NCBI GenBank assembly: GCA_028023455.1
Contig: JAQFVV010012446.1
Span: 6,947,501-7,011,500 of the forward strand
DNA: 64,000 bases
DNA from: Epiperipatus broadwayi
Lineage: Eukaryota; Onychophora; Udeonychophora; Euonychophora; Peripatidae
Direction of reading: 5' to 3'
Numbering within the stretch: position 1 is the stretch's first letter; each line of letters opens with the position of its first letter. The position numbers and the translations under genes are program-made. Below, one piece after another: positions 23,641 to 35,529 of this stretch. The notes beneath the pieces are model-generated. The model ran no database searches. It worked only from the letters and a program-made list of their open reading frames with translations, and was not told where the DNA came from.

Positions 23641-24404
23641 GTATATATGCTATACTTGTTTATATCTAGAGGGTTGGGGGGACTGTTAAACATATTCCAA
23701 TTGGTCCACCAATTTTTAATAATAAAGATTTTTTTGTTTCCTAAAAAAAGAAAAAAAAAAGCTAATTATAGATTTTTTTTAATGTGAGTTAAATATGCAT
23801 GATTGAAATTGCATAACAATAAACTTATTGAAATAAATAAGAGAGAAAAATATTTTCCTGTGTGATAATTTATAGGTTTTTTTTAAAAAAAAATTATGGA
23901 ATGTGATTTTTCCTCCCATATCATGTGTTGAAGTCAACAGTTGATGAATATTCTAATAATAATTCAGTTTATTGTATGAAATTACAATATTAAACTCATT
24001 ACAGAAATGCATTGTAATTAATATTCAGTAATAAAAACAAGCAAGTATATACATTACATTGTGTATACGTCTACATGTTATATTTTCTAGTAATATTATC
24101 AATATTTTTTTAAAAATCTAATTCAATCCTTATCATTAGTAAAATATTGATTATAAGTATTAGGCAAAAGAAACAAAAGAGATTTTAATGTGTCAGAGAA
24201 ACGAAACTTTAAAGTAAAATAGATTAAATGTGTGCGATTTATGTAATCAATTGTTAATAGTAATATTTGAGGTTTTGTTAAAAGAATTTTCTGCGTGACA
24301 AATTTATATAGGAATTTAAGATCTCTTTTTTTTTTTTTTTTCAAACAGTCAGATTATAGTTATTTAACTTGATACATTTAGAAAATGTATCTTTGACTAA
24401 ATGA
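23641..24404. other. No gene recognised
   Basis: AT-rich DNA with several A and T homopolymer runs, including a T run at about 24,328-24,341. Nothing else is recognised. Confidence 0.5.
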
Positions 24405-25480
24405 ATTCCAAAAATATCCCTTTTGAAACCATAATTCCAAACAACAGATCCATTTTTATCATTATAAACCAAATATATTCACCCTTCATTTTTCAGTCAC
24501 TTCCAATTCTAGCATTAAAGTCTTATTTTGACAATTTTAGAATATTGCTCGGTCTAATCAAAAGGATTTTACATATCCATATAAAAATCATCTACTTTCT
24601 TTATCACAGTGAGTATATTGGGACATAAATCTGAATAGTTTGTATAACTCTTCTTGGTAACTATTTGATATACCATCAATCTTTACAGTATTGTTCTTCC
24701 ACATTTTATTTATAAGGAATCCTAACACATTTCTCCTTCCAATTTTTGTGCCTTTATAATAATGTATTAAACTACTAAACATCCCATGATCACCATTCTT
24801 TATGCTTACGTAGGCTGTCTACACAGAGGTAGGGATTTTATGCGCAAACCTTCCTGCATTCATTGATTACTCTGGCTTGCACTGACTGAGTGGCACTACT
24901 GTATGGAGAGTTTGTAATAAAGTACTTGTTTATTTTTTAAATCACCTCATCATTTTTTCTTCTAACTTCATTAAGTCCAGCAATGTCTTATTTATAGTAG
25001 ACACCCCTCAATTCTTTCACTTGAACATGATCTGCAATTGTCAATATCTAAAAAGGTTGTTATTGAATGGCAATCTAAATCAGCAGTCAGTTGATTTTTG
25101 CACTCTTCACTTTCATTTACCAACCATTATTTTGGCTTATGGTTTTACAGCCTCCTGAGAATATGGGTCATAATTTAGTTTTGTCTGTCAAGATCATAAA
25201 AATCTGTTTAAAGAAAAAATGTATTCACACACCCACTGCCTTCTAGAAAACTCAACTATTGTTTCAGTTAAGAACTGTTAGGCAGCATAGAAGAAAGATT
25301 GTAGTGTCTTTTGATCTTTGTGTTGATGAGCAATCCATCCATATTCATTTACTATATGAATAGTATAGTAATAGCAGATGCTGCAATGACGAGCATATGG
25401 AGTGGATATTAGGAATTTGCCCTTCTCAGTTTCAAAGAGGAATCAAAGAGTTTCAGTTAACAGCAACTTCTTTATATATA
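24405..25480 (-). pseudogene. RTE-like LINE, 5' (endonuclease) part
   Basis: This is colinear with 38,530-39,470. TTCTAGCATTAAAGTCTTAT and CTCGGTCTAATCAAAAGGAT match the endonuclease region of the larger copy, and ATGGAGTGGATATTAGGAAT to GTTTCAGTTAACAGC matches its 5' untranslated region. The minus-strand peptide GFLINKMWKNNTVKIDGIS is the endonuclease segment seen as GFIINKMWKTTIVRIDGVS at 38,768-39,064. The reverse-transcriptase part is absent beyond 24,405. An FB1 element interrupts it at 24,770-24,914. Confidence 0.75.
24757..24927 (-). mobile_element. FB1 foldback element, copy c (short), nested in LINE
   Basis: The element is about 24,770-24,914. It starts AACTACTAAACATCCCATGA and ends CACTACTGTATGGAGAGTTT, with most of the middle deleted. 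The flanks TAATAATGTATTA (24,757-24,769) and TAATAAAGTACTT (24,915-24,927) agree at 10 of 13 bases. The LINE reading resumes directly after the second flank, as the copy near 38,870 shows, so this is a diverged 13-bp target duplication. Confidence 0.75.
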
Positions 25481-25733
25481 TGCTGTTAATGTTTGTTCTC
25501 AATTCACTGTAATAAACATAAGAGCAACTTAGTCCCAGACATCAAATGAAAAAATAATGCTTAGATATTATTTGGGATCAGTTTTATTTTTACGTTTATT
25601 GATTGTTTTAACATAACTGATGAATGAAAGTTTCCCTTATAGTTTTTTTTAGTGCAAATTCTTTGTAACACTGTTGCATTGAATATTACTATTAACTGCT
25701 CAAATTTTTTGGTATGGAAATAAGATATGAATT

Positions 25734-28024
25734 CTCTAAAGCAGGAGGTCACAAACTGGCAACTCATGGGTCAGATTTGGCCCACGAAGGCTTCATACCA
25801 AGTCTGCAGTCATGATGATTTTTCTTCTAAAAATCAATGTTTCTAACATCTTGTGGGAATTAAATAGAAAAAAAAAAAAACTTGTAAATGTTTTCTATCA
25901 GCTTTAAATGAGCAAAACTTTTTTTCTTTTTAATTCTTTGTACCATTTTTCAATCATCAAATATTGCCAACACTGAATGGAGGTTAGTTGACATGTGACC
26001 ATTTCAAGTCACATGATGAAATATCAATAGACTACAGATTGCTACTGTAATGTGATAATGTGTTAATTTATTTTTTTATTGTTGCCCCATTACAGTATCT
26101 GAATTTAAAGTTTAAAAAGGAAAAAAAAATCAACAAGGTGAAGTTTTCAAGAAAAATGGGAGGCTTTTTTTTTTGTATTTGTGGAGAAATAAGTATTCCA
26201 CCATGTTTGATATGTAAACAATGTGTCATCATAATGAAATAATATACCAGAAACGCCATTGTGGTTAAACTATAAGAGCTATGATAAATGTACCAAAAAG
26301 ATACAGGGTGCAAATTTTAAAATTCAATAAATGAACTGAAGGTTCAACAAAGGATATATTTAAATGTTAATAAAGCTGTTGTCAAATGTAATTACAGCAT
26401 ACGTGAAAAAATCGATCAGACTCTGAAACCTTTTATTGATGGAAAATTTATTAAAAATTGTACTTGATTGCAGTCATAATAATATGTCTCGGGGGGGGGG
26501 GGGAACAAGCAGTTCGAAGTATAAGCCTATTAAAAAATACAGTTATGGGACATGTCAAATATATAGCAGAGAACTTCCCAAGATGGAAAAATGTTTTGTA
26601 GTGTTTTCTATTACAATTGATGAATGTACAGACATTATTAATACTTGTCAGTTAGTAGTATTTAAGTTGGCCATTGATGGTGATATGAAGATGATTGAAG
26701 AACTATTGGATGTGGTGCCTATATCAGGAACAGTGACAAGAAATGGCTTACATTGTGTATTGAGGAAAGTGTTGAAAATGCTCGTGCTTGTCAAAATTAG
26801 TATGAACTGTGGCTGGAGTTTCTATTGTAGCTGCTGTTAATGTTGGACTTTGTACATATCTTCAAATGAAAAAATAAATGTTGCAAAGACAAACTTAAAT
26901 CATTTCATTGCATTGTATGTCAGCTTTGTGCTAAAAAAACTAAAGATGGAACACATCATGAGTTCAGTAATTCAAATAGTAAACTGGATACACCCTTGCA
27001 CCTTGAATCCTTAATGCTTTATTGGATTAGTTGTATTCACAATACAGCAGTTTGCTATATTATACTAAGGTTAGGTGGCTTAATTATAGCATCTTCCTCA
27101 GCTCATCAATGAAGATTAGTGCAATGCAAAGATGTGAGCAGTTGATATATGTATAATTCAATTAAGTAATTTCTGGCAAAACTGTATTTGGCAACAAATA
27201 ATTTATCCCATTTTCGTACACTTAAATACATTTCTCAAAATAATTATGCTTAAAAGTGCATTTCTCAAATTGAAGAATTGAATTTGAAAAACAATTTCTG
27301 AATTCATACAGTTTGAAAATGAATTATTATTATCATCATCATCATTATTTTGTTGTCATTCAGTTCACATTTACTAATTAATATTGAAAATGTTGATGAA
27401 GGATTACAAATGGAAGTCATTGGAATCCAGTGCAATGTTGAAATAAAAAATGGATATAACAAAATAAGCATAGCAAATTTTTATAAACACCTCAATAGTA
27501 AATATCTCAAATACGAAATTTATTGTGCAAAAATATTGTCAATTTTTGGAAGCATTTATGCTTATGAACAATTATTTCAATTATGAAACTTAATAAGTCA
27601 AAATTCCATTTGCGGGTAAAAGATTTTAGAGTAAACTTAGCACATAACAGTACTTTACAAAAAAGCAGATATTAAATTGTTTGTACAGAGAAAAAGATGT
27701 CAGGTTTCAGGGTCAAATTAAAAGAAGAAGTCTTAGATGAAAATCTTTATTTTTGTCAGTCAAAATTATATATTTTAATAATAGTATGAATAAAATGTAA
27801 CTGAAATCATATTTTTTTAATTTGTTATATTTTTCAAATTTAAACATAAAAATGTTTATAAATCTAAATGGTGTAACTGTTTACATAAATCACAAATGCT
27901 CGGCCTTTTCCTTTTTTTAGTTTATGTTTGTTTTATAGAATGATATTGAATGTAGCTTGTGTCTGATGTACATATAATTGACTGGCCCTTTGCTGCATTT
28001 GAGTTTGAGACCCCTGCTCTAAAG
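25734..28024 (+). mobile_element. hAT transposon with terminal repeats and 8-bp duplication
   Basis: CTCTAAAG is present exactly at 25,734-25,741 and 28,017-28,024. Between them the element (25,742-28,016, 2,275 bp) starts CAGGAGGTCACAAACTGGCA and ends with the inverse form TTTGAGACCCCTG. The CAGGGGTC..AAACT terminus and an 8-bp duplication are standard for hAT elements. The dead transposase it carries is described separately. This is the best-defined DNA transposon in the window. Confidence 0.9.
26050..27720 (+). pseudogene. hAT transposase, GTF2IRD2/ZBED-like, decayed
   Basis: Pieces lie in the order of the GTF2IRD2/ZBED5-type transposase. A zinc-finger region CLICKQCVIIMK followed by KSYDKCT lies at about 26,205-26,300. 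A catalytic-core start FSITIDECTDI then ELLDVVPISGTVT lies at 26,605-26,740. The C-terminal dimerisation segment FGSIYAYEQLFQL lies at 27,545-27,585, after ISIANFYKHLNSKY. The family's FSIALDESTDI and FGSTYLCEQLFS motifs are clearly recognisable. Stops occur between these blocks, and the stretch from 26,840 to 27,350 is barely readable. A run of 13 G at 26,491-26,503 sits inside the frame and encodes a glycine stretch. It lies inside the complete element 25,742-28,016, so ends and contents agree. Confidence 0.8.
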
Positions 28025-28385
28025 ACATAGCATATAGGCATCGACAAATTTTATTTAAGGATATTTTATAAAAAATACATTAGTAATGTCATAAAATGAA
28101 GCACTATATTTTTCAGCTTGTTAGATGTAAAATATTGAATTAAAAGTTGTACATTGTTGCTGATTCGAACTTATGAAATGGACTTTCTAAACATATGTAT
28201 TGTAGTAAAATTCTGGATGATTTCTTTCAAAAAGTTACTCCCCATTGAAGTTATAAAGATTACATCAAGGACCAACAGTATTCAAGTAACTGTTGTCATC
28301 GGAAGGATTGAGATGAAAATAGGGCGAAATGGGATGCCACATTGATCTTTCAAAAAGATTTGGTGCAGAAAATGTCAAATATGTG
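28025..28385. other. No gene recognised
   Basis: AT-rich DNA between the hAT element and a short repeat. The plus-strand frame at 28,154-28,345 has no recognisable family. Confidence 0.4.
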
Positions 28386-28489
28386 AAAGATCATATTTCT
28401 GAATGTGTTTACGCTTCACAGATTGGTTTATTTAGTATTTGCAAAATTTATTTTTAGCATTTTGTTCTTTTTTGTCTTTTTTTTTTACG

Positions 28490-28615
28490 ATTTTATGAAG
28501 ATGAGATCCATTCTTATTGCATTGCTTCTACAAAAAAATCAACATTTTTTATTACAAACTTTTTACAATGCTTTATTGACAGTTTTGACTGATTAGCAGT
28601 CTTCTTCAGATCTAA
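28490..28615 (-). repeat. PLE-tail-like repeat with hammerhead-like core, copy 1
   Basis: On the minus strand it reads GATCTGAAGAAGACTG, CTAAT, CAGTCAAAACTGTC, then AAAGCATTGTAAAAAG. GACTG pairs with CAGTC. The same order, with a different but still paired stem, occurs at 61,365-61,600. The surrounding ATGAGATCCATTCTTATTGC also matches 61,321 onward. See the hammerhead finding; catalytic activity is not shown. Confidence 0.5.
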
Positions 28616-28666
28616 AAAAAAACAATTGTATTACTATTATCTTCTACATAAACATACTATAATAAC

Positions 28667-29624
28667 TTTATCTAATATGAACAAAGGCAAAACTCCCCAT
28701 ACAGTAGTGCCACCCTGTGCCAAACAGAGTAATCAATGGATGCCAGAAGGCTTGTGCATAAAATCCCTATCTAGTGCCTACTCATCCAATATCCCCAGAC
28801 TAGTTTCTGGCTTGTGGCCATCATCAGTGAGGAGCCTTGGATCTGAGAGCACTGCACCTAGATCTTAGGATCTAATGCAACCCTCCAGCAGCCACCTTTT
28901 AACTCTACTTTACTACAAAACTATGAGAATGAAATTGAAAACATTGTTAATATCTTCAATCTAAGCTCAATAGCTTATATAGTCATATGGGTCTGAACTC
29001 AATTCAGCACCCATACATTTTGGTGTCTTTGGCTCTTAAACAACCATAGCCACCACTATCCTATTAGGCAGGATTGGTGTTAAACCATCAAACATCACAT
29101 GATCACCATCTCTATACTAGCACATAATTTGTTGTAAACAAAGGCAAAACTCCCCATACAGTAGTGCCACCCAATCCTTATCTAATAGGATAGTGGTGGC
29201 TATGGTTGTTTAAGAGCCAAAGACACCAAAATGTATGGGTGCTGAATTGAGTTCAGACCCATATGACTATATAAGCTATTGAGCTTAGATTGAAGATATT
29301 AACAATGTTTTCAATTTCATTCTCATAGTTTTGTAGTAAAGTAGAGTTAAAAGGTGGCTGCTGGAGGGTTGCATTAGATCCTAAGATCTAGGTGCAGTGC
29401 TCTCAGATCCAAGGCTCCTCACTGATGATGGCCACAAGCCAGAAACTAGTCTGGGGATATTGGATGAGTAGGCACTAGGTAGGGATTTTATGCACAAGCC
29501 TTCTGGCATCCATTGATTACTCTGTTTGGCACAGGGTGGCACTACTGTATGGGGAGTTTTGCCTTTGTTTACAACAAATTATGTGCTAGTATAGAGATGG
29601 TGATCATGTGATTTATCTAATATG
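28667..29624 (+). mobile_element. FB1 foldback element, copy d, near-perfect arms, exact 13-bp duplication
   Basis: TTTATCTAATATG is repeated exactly at 28,667-28,679 and 29,612-29,624. The arms 28,681-29,076 and 29,171-29,567 are inverted copies of about 396 bp that differ at only a few positions in my reading (for example CCCTATCTAG versus CCCTACCTAG). Between them lies one more copy of the end block (TAAACCATCAAACATCACAT to AGTAGTGCCAC), which also forms the right end up to GGTGATCATGTGA. It thus has three copies of the end block and two of the long arm. The plus-strand frame at 28,626-28,868 is repeat translation. Confidence 0.9.
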
Positions 29625-29639
29625 CATGTATTTGTAATA

Positions 29640-30110
29640 TAAAAATTATATAATATACGCATTATTAACAAATTTTTCCCTGAAGGGTTGTGATGATGAT
29701 ATATTAGATGTGATAATATGTTAAACTTTTTCAAATACAAATAACTTGTTAGTAATAACACACAAATAGGCAACACAGGTTAGTAATTATGCAACATTTT
29801 GAGTATTAGTATTCTCCACTCTTTTTCTGGGTTTGCTGGCCTGACCAGTGTCATTATTTGTATAGGAGTCTAAAGATGTAAGTTTGACTCCTATGTGAAT
29901 ATTATCACTGATCCCTGAAGACGAACGGAGGATATAATACTACTCGAAATATTGTGTAATTACTAACATGTGTTGTCTATTTGTGTTTATTATTAATAAG
30001 TTGTTTGCATTTGAAAAAGTTTAAATAAAGTTTAATTCTATACATTCAACATTTACTGATAGATAATGGAAATAGTCCAACATATCACATTATTAACAAA
30101 TTTCATCAAT
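29640..30110 (+). repeat. Inverted pair of Penelope-like element tails
   Basis: The right half (about 29,890-30,110) matches the tail after the PLE at 35,555-35,790: CTGAAGAC..ACTCGAAATATTGTGTA, TTGTCTATTTGTGT, ATGGAAATAGTCCAACATAT. The left half (29,640-29,862) is the same tail inverted, including TTCAAATACAAATAACTTGT and GGCCTGACCAGTG. PLEs are known to carry LTR-like ends in various orientations, often with hammerhead ribozyme motifs. No PLE coding sequence lies between the halves, so this is a solo inverted end pair. Confidence 0.65.
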
Positions 30111-30329
30111 TATAATGTTTATATTATATCTATATGTATATTAGTCAATGTTATCGTATGTTCTTGTAATAGATGATGATAAGCAAATGTTGTATATAGA
30201 CATACATAGATATCTTTTGCAGGGACCTTATTGTATCTGTCTGGCAATCGGTATCATCACATCAAGTTATGATGTCATATAGTAAAAAAAATTTGTTAAG
30301 TGTATATCATTTATTCGTGGATTTTTGTG

Positions 30330-31110
30330 ATGGCTGAAAAGTTGGAATAACATGAAATTTGGTTTTCTGTCAGGAAAAACAGTTTTAATGCTTGAAATAG
30401 CTTACAAGCAAGGTATTCTGGGAAAAACGCAAGTTTACAAGTTGAACTGAGCAAACAGTTTTAACTTTATGGCTAATTGTTTTAAAGTGTAAAATATAAA
30501 ATGTGCTAACACGCATGAGCACACATTCCAAATCATCACTTACCTAAAAAGCATGGCAAGTGAAGTTGAATTATCAAGATTACGCTATTTGTTTTTTGTC
30601 TGAGTTTTTTATGCAAATAGCATTGTTCATTCAAAATATATTCATAGTGGTCAGGTGTTTTACCTGCAAGTTCTGAAATGTTTGCATGATGTGAGAAAAT
30701 GAAAAATCCCGATTTCTGGCAAAGTGGGGAATGCAAGCTTCACCATGACAACACACCAGCACTCAATGTTTTGAGTATGAAACAGTTTTTAATCAAACAG
30801 AGCATGGGTCAGCTTTTCCATCCACCATACTCGCCTAATCTTGCTCCATGGAGATTTTTTTTTATTCCCCCAAATGAAAAAATGCTTCAAAAGAAAGAGA
30901 TTTGTGGATTTGGTAGTGGTGAAGTCAAAAAATGAGTCAGATATTAAAATGCATCACTTTGCAATAGTTGAAAAGTGGAAAATACGTTTAGACCAGCTGT
31001 GCATTTCATCAAATGGGCAATACTTTGAAGAAGATTCATTTTGTAATACCTAAAAATGCCCAGTTTTTATTGGAACACTGGGGGGGGGGGTACCTTCGTG
31101 TTTTTCCCAA
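30330..31110 (+). pseudogene. mariner transposase, decayed
   Basis: The N-terminal helix-turn-helix trace MLEIAYKQGILGKTQVYKL lies near 30,385-30,445. KNPDFWQSGECKLHHDNTPA then lies at 30,700-30,760 and HPPYSPNLAPWRFFFIP follows at 30,820-30,870. In mariners (D,D34D transposases) HHDN carries the second catalytic aspartate and ..PCD.FLFP the third. Here the third is replaced by arginine and SPD has become SPN. The part between 30,450 and 30,690 is missing or unreadable, with stops. An 11-G run at 31,080-31,090 lies just past the coding remnant. Terminal repeats were not identified. Confidence 0.75.
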
Positions 31111-31309
31111 TTCATCATTTCTGAAAAATCTGGAGATAGTAAATGATAAACCTTATAGTTAAAGATCATTTAATGTTTTATTTAAATAAAATATATATAA
31201 ATACAATTCATATTTTATAATTCAAAACATTTTACATTTATTTGAAAAAAATACATGCACATAGTATATATATATTTTAATATCATAATAAATATTACAC
31301 ATTGTATAT

Positions 31310-31425
31310 TTTTTTCTACAGTACAGGCTTTTTCATACCTGCACTTATGTATGTAATATATAAGGGGTTTGAACTCAGACTTTCACACGACCCTCAACCA
31401 TCCATGCAATTGGGATCAATATTAA
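31310..31425 (-). repeat. Family P fragment
   Basis: Reading on the plus strand, ACAGGCTTTTTCATACCTGC precedes AAGGGGTTTGAACTCAGACT and TTCACACGACCCTCAACC. This is the outer end of a family P arm, with its small CAGG..CCTG hairpin and tRNA B-box-like word; the rest is lost. Confidence 0.6.
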
Positions 31426-31944
31426 TACAGTATTTATTTATTTTTGTCTATCAATTTGTTTTTATTTTATTTAAAAAGTATTTTTAATATAATTTAGATT
31501 TTTTTCTTTTAAAAAAAAATATTTTAATGTTATTTGTAACTAACTGTTTCAATTAGTAAAGATTTAAGATAATTTAAAGCATTAGATGGAAGTAAAAAAG
31601 ATTGTGGGCGGGATATTTTCAATTTTAAGCTCAAAGCTAAAAAAAATATTGAAAAAGATTTTATTACAAATGAAATTATAAAAATATATTTGCAAAATAG
31701 TAAGATTATTTCACGTACTGTATATTTTAATTATAATTACAATTTATGAAAATTTAGGTGTCAAAACATTACCAATAATAAGGTAAATAAATTAATAAAC
31801 AATGAGGATTGCCAATTCCTCAACAAGCTTTGTGATAAATGCTTAGCCAGAGAATAGGGTCATGTGATCTATGACTTATTTTGACTAAATAAAATAGTTT
31901 GTGCTTATATATACAATAATAGGTATACTTTATATCTCTGTAGT

Positions 31945-32060
31945 TTAGGTGTAATTTTTGAGGATTTGAACCCAGACTTTCAAACTCTCCTGAGATAACT
32001 GTTCTATCTTATATAACCATGCACATGACCACACACGTGTGAAAAAGATTGCCACAAGCC
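31945..32060 (-). repeat. Family P fragment
   Basis: GAGGATTTGAACCCAGACTT, then TATAACCATGCACATGACCA and CACACGTGTGAAAAAGAT, match the outer part of a family P arm. No second arm lies directly beside it. Confidence 0.55.
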
Positions 32061-32162
32061 CTCCGGTTTTAAAAAGTATTTATTTTTTCAAGTGAGGTGA
32101 GCACATTATTTATTATGCTGAAGTACAGTACTATTATTGTCTCATTAAGAATACAATTTTAA

Positions 32163-32340
32163 TTAGATGGACAAATTGAAACTTTAATTTGGATCCCATG
32201 AGATTGTGAAACAATCTAAAAAGAAATCACTTATAAGACGTGTAGATGAAATAAGAAAGTTTGCTGATGTGGGATTGAGCAAAATGTACGGATCCCAGAG
32301 ATCTTCATATTGGAGATGGATCGATAATGATTGAAAGTGA
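32163..32340 (+). pseudogene. RTE-like LINE, short 3' fragment
   Basis: GGATCCCATGAGATTGTGAA, AGATGAAATAAGAAAGTTTG and the terminal GATCGATAATGATTGAAAG match the last ~180 bp of the LINE copies at 55,180-55,350 and 58,990-59,140. The minus-strand frame at 32,184-32,498 is a shadow of this. Confidence 0.75.
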
Positions 32341-32634
32341 GGTTTTGGGCAATTTAAATTATTAATAAACTTGCTTGAAGCTAAAACCCAAAGTTTTTGA
32401 AGAATAATAAAGTTTTTAATCTTTTTTCTTTCCTTTAGATTTTTACTACTATAAACAATAAATACCTTAGGATTAATAAATAAGTTTATTACTAACAAAA
32501 GTTTGTTTTCTTTTTTTTTTTTTTAACATTCTAAGTTATATGGAACAATAAAAAAAAAGAGGCCGCGTGGGGGGGGGGGGCGAGTTTGACAATACATCTT
32601 TATTTTAAAATATTTTACAATATTACTCATATTT

Positions 32635-32915
32635 GAAATACAGGCATTCTTATACCTGGAGCTTAATTCTAAATACAGTATAAGGGATTTGAAGATTTGC
32701 TGTCTTAATATAAACTGAGTACTGATTATATATATGTGTGGGAGATGATGATCTGGACCAGCTGATGAGTGCTGGTTCCCCACGAAAGACGTATAATGGT
32801 GATTATTTATCCTTTCTACATGTGTGTGGTCATGTGTATCGGTGGTATAAGATAATGTGGATAGTTGAAGAGTACTTGAAAGTCTGATTTCAAATCCCCT
32901 ATTATATACATTATT
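32635..32915 (+). repeat. Family P right arm
   Basis: It runs AATATAAACTGAGTACTGAT, GTGTGGGAGATGATGATCTG, ACCAGCTGATGAGTGCTGGT, then GTGTATCGGTGGTATAAGAT and AAAGTCTGATTTCAAATCCC, as in the right arms at 50,250-50,450 and 51,690-51,890. The end resembles a tRNA with a weak A box (TATCGGTGG) and a B box (ATTTCAAATCC). A 12-G run lies just upstream at 32,569-32,580. Confidence 0.65.
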
Positions 32916-33469
32916 ACCAATATTTATTTAACCTTAATAAGTTTTTATTAAAAACATAATTTAATTTATTTTGATTTGTCTTATTTTATACATTGTTAAA
33001 TTAACTTCATTTAAAACTGTTTTGCATTATACTGCCACAATCAACTGTTAATATTAACACATTATGAATTATTTATAGTTCTTGCTTTGGGATATTCATT
33101 CATTTTTGATTTATTGATTTTTTCTTTCCTTTAGAATTGATAGAAATTGATATTTTAAAAATATATATAGAAGTTCCCATGTTTTGTTTGTTTTGTTTTT
33201 TTAATTTGGCAGTTCTATATGATTTTTAACGTTGTGGTAGTTTCTACATTTTTTAAAAAAAATGATCATAAGAAATGAATCCAAAACAAGGCAGTTGGAA
33301 TCATATGGTTGCATACGAAGGTTGTTTCATGAAACTTACCAAAACAAATATTAAAGTGGATACCAAATGGGAGAGAGAAAAAGAAGGTATCAAAAAATTA
33401 ATAGAAAAAGGAACACAGTCAGAAGTTTGTGAAAAGATTTAAGGATGTACAGAAAGAAACATTGGTGAA

Positions 33470-35300
33470 TTGGAAATCATAAGATGTTATAGAGTATCGC
33501 AGATCAATAAGAAGAAAATGAAGTCTGTGATTTTACTGAAGAGAATTCAAGAGATGAGCTTGAGATTAAATTTAAATTTCGTATTAGGAATTAATTCTCC
33601 TGTAAACTATTTTGAGTGCTTAAAAAAATCACAATCAAGAGAAGTTTGGTAAGGAAAATTAAGTATACAAATATGTATATTATCATTATTATCCTGAAGT
33701 AGATAGATTGTAATATTGAGGCATGTGAAATGACCGGGAATAAAATTACATTGCTGGAAATGATTAGAAACATCACCTATTGTATTGTATATTGATGTGC
33801 AATCATATATCCTAGAATTAAGCAACACAAGCTCAGGTAATTATCTTTTTAAGTAGTCTAACCATAACCTATCTAGCTAGCCCTCTAATGATGAGTTGCA
33901 AATAGCTATCTAGTTGTTGTTGTTATCGAAGTAAGATTAATGTCTCTCAAGTTAATTAATATGGATTAGACATATTTTGTTGTACTGGTTTTAAAAAGAA
34001 AACTTGAAAGACATTAAATGCAGAAATCAAACAAACAGAATACATTTATAATCATTTTTCTGACCAACAAAGATAACACCATAGTGTGTAATGGATACAA
34101 TTGATTATAATAACAAAATACAAGAACTTCTCACAGCAGGTCAATCCAATTCCAGATACGAATGTAAAGTTACAAGCATTACTCCAGAAGCACCGCAGGT
34201 ATTTTAGTGATTCAGAAGAAAGAAAATTGACATTATATTTCAGGAAAATTCCTCTTTGTGGATTAGTAAAATCCATATAGATAATGTTCCATTAAGACCT
34301 ATTATTAGTTCTATAAATTTGCGATGTCAAAACTTATTTAAGATTTCTTCTCAAAATTCTTAGTCTTTTTGTCATATGGGTCATAATCCTTCATCAGGGT
34401 TTCTAAGCACTTTGTAGAATTAATCAGAGAAATGAAAATTGAAAGAACTGACATGGTTTTAAGCTTTGATGTGAAAAGTTTATTTATAAATGTAAGCATT
34501 GTCTATTGTAAGGAAAAGGTTATATGGTGATAATAATCTACAAGTCTGAACAATTCTACCTATTAAGAATATAATTGGAACTATTGATTACTTTCAATAT
34601 AAATCAGAATTCTTCCAATAAAGGGATGGCCATGGGCTTATGCTGTCACTTGCTTAACAGCATTTACATGGAAGAATTTGAAACCATGGCCATGAATACT
34701 ACTCCATTTCAATTTCACCTAAAGTATGGCTTTGTTATGTTGATACATTTGTTGTATAGCTGCATGACTAGTCATTTTGGATCCATATCAATAATGTATT
34801 TCTTCAATTGAATTCACAATGGAATCAGAATGAGAACAAAAATTGGCATTTTTAGGTGTTCGTAAAACAAGTCCACTTATAGGCAAAGTAAAAAATGATA
34901 GTTTATAGGAAACCAATGCACCCTAATAAGTACTTGGCATATAAATCCAATCACACCAGATGCACAAAACATGGAATTATACTATGACTATGAAACAAAG
35001 CAAAGGAGTTAGTCTGGAAACCAATGATTTGGGAAATGAAAAGATCAACATACAATAAACTCTCATGAAAAATGGTTATCTATCAGCTGTCATCAAGTAA
35101 CTTTCAGTAGACAACAAAAAGAGACACCAGAAGGAAAAACAATTGTTTCTGTAGTGTATTAATACATACCAGGTATGGACAACAAATTATAGAAAATCTG
35201 CAATCAATATAACATTAGAGCAGCTTTCCAAAGCCATGCCACACTTCAAGGAATTCCAATTTTTACAAAGCCTAAACTTCAAAGAAGCTGCTCATATGAC
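33470..35300 (+). pseudogene. Penelope-like element reverse transcriptase, decayed
   Basis: Colinear PLE pieces are visible. RLNLNFVLGINSPVNYFECL (about 33,560-33,620) resembles the 'GLNF..' N-terminal segment. VPLRPIISSINLR lies at about 34,285-34,325 and MVLSFDVKSLFINV at 34,452-34,495, the first palm motif with its aspartate kept. GMAMG and IYMEEFETMAMNTTPF lie at 34,620-34,712. YNIRAAFQSHATLQGI lies at 35,210-35,255, near the end of the reverse transcriptase. The YVDD box expected after ..TTPF.. is not readable. PLEs are retroelements whose reverse transcriptase is related to telomerase. No clear GIY-YIG endonuclease follows here. The tail at 35,530-35,790 matches 29,640-30,110. Confidence 0.8.
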
Positions 35301-35529
35301 AATGGCAAATAATTTTTTAAGTCAACTTAGCATGGCAATACATAATAATGGAAGTCTCTAATTAACCTTGCTCTTAGAAAAAAGTAAAAAAAAATTTAGA
35401 GGATTCAAGAGGATTTGAACTAATCCTCGTAGATTAAGGATGTGAAATTTCTACTGACTATTGCTTTTGACAGAATAGCTTGGTTAAAGCTTTATCTTAA
35501 AATTTGATATTCAAGAATCAAAAGATATG

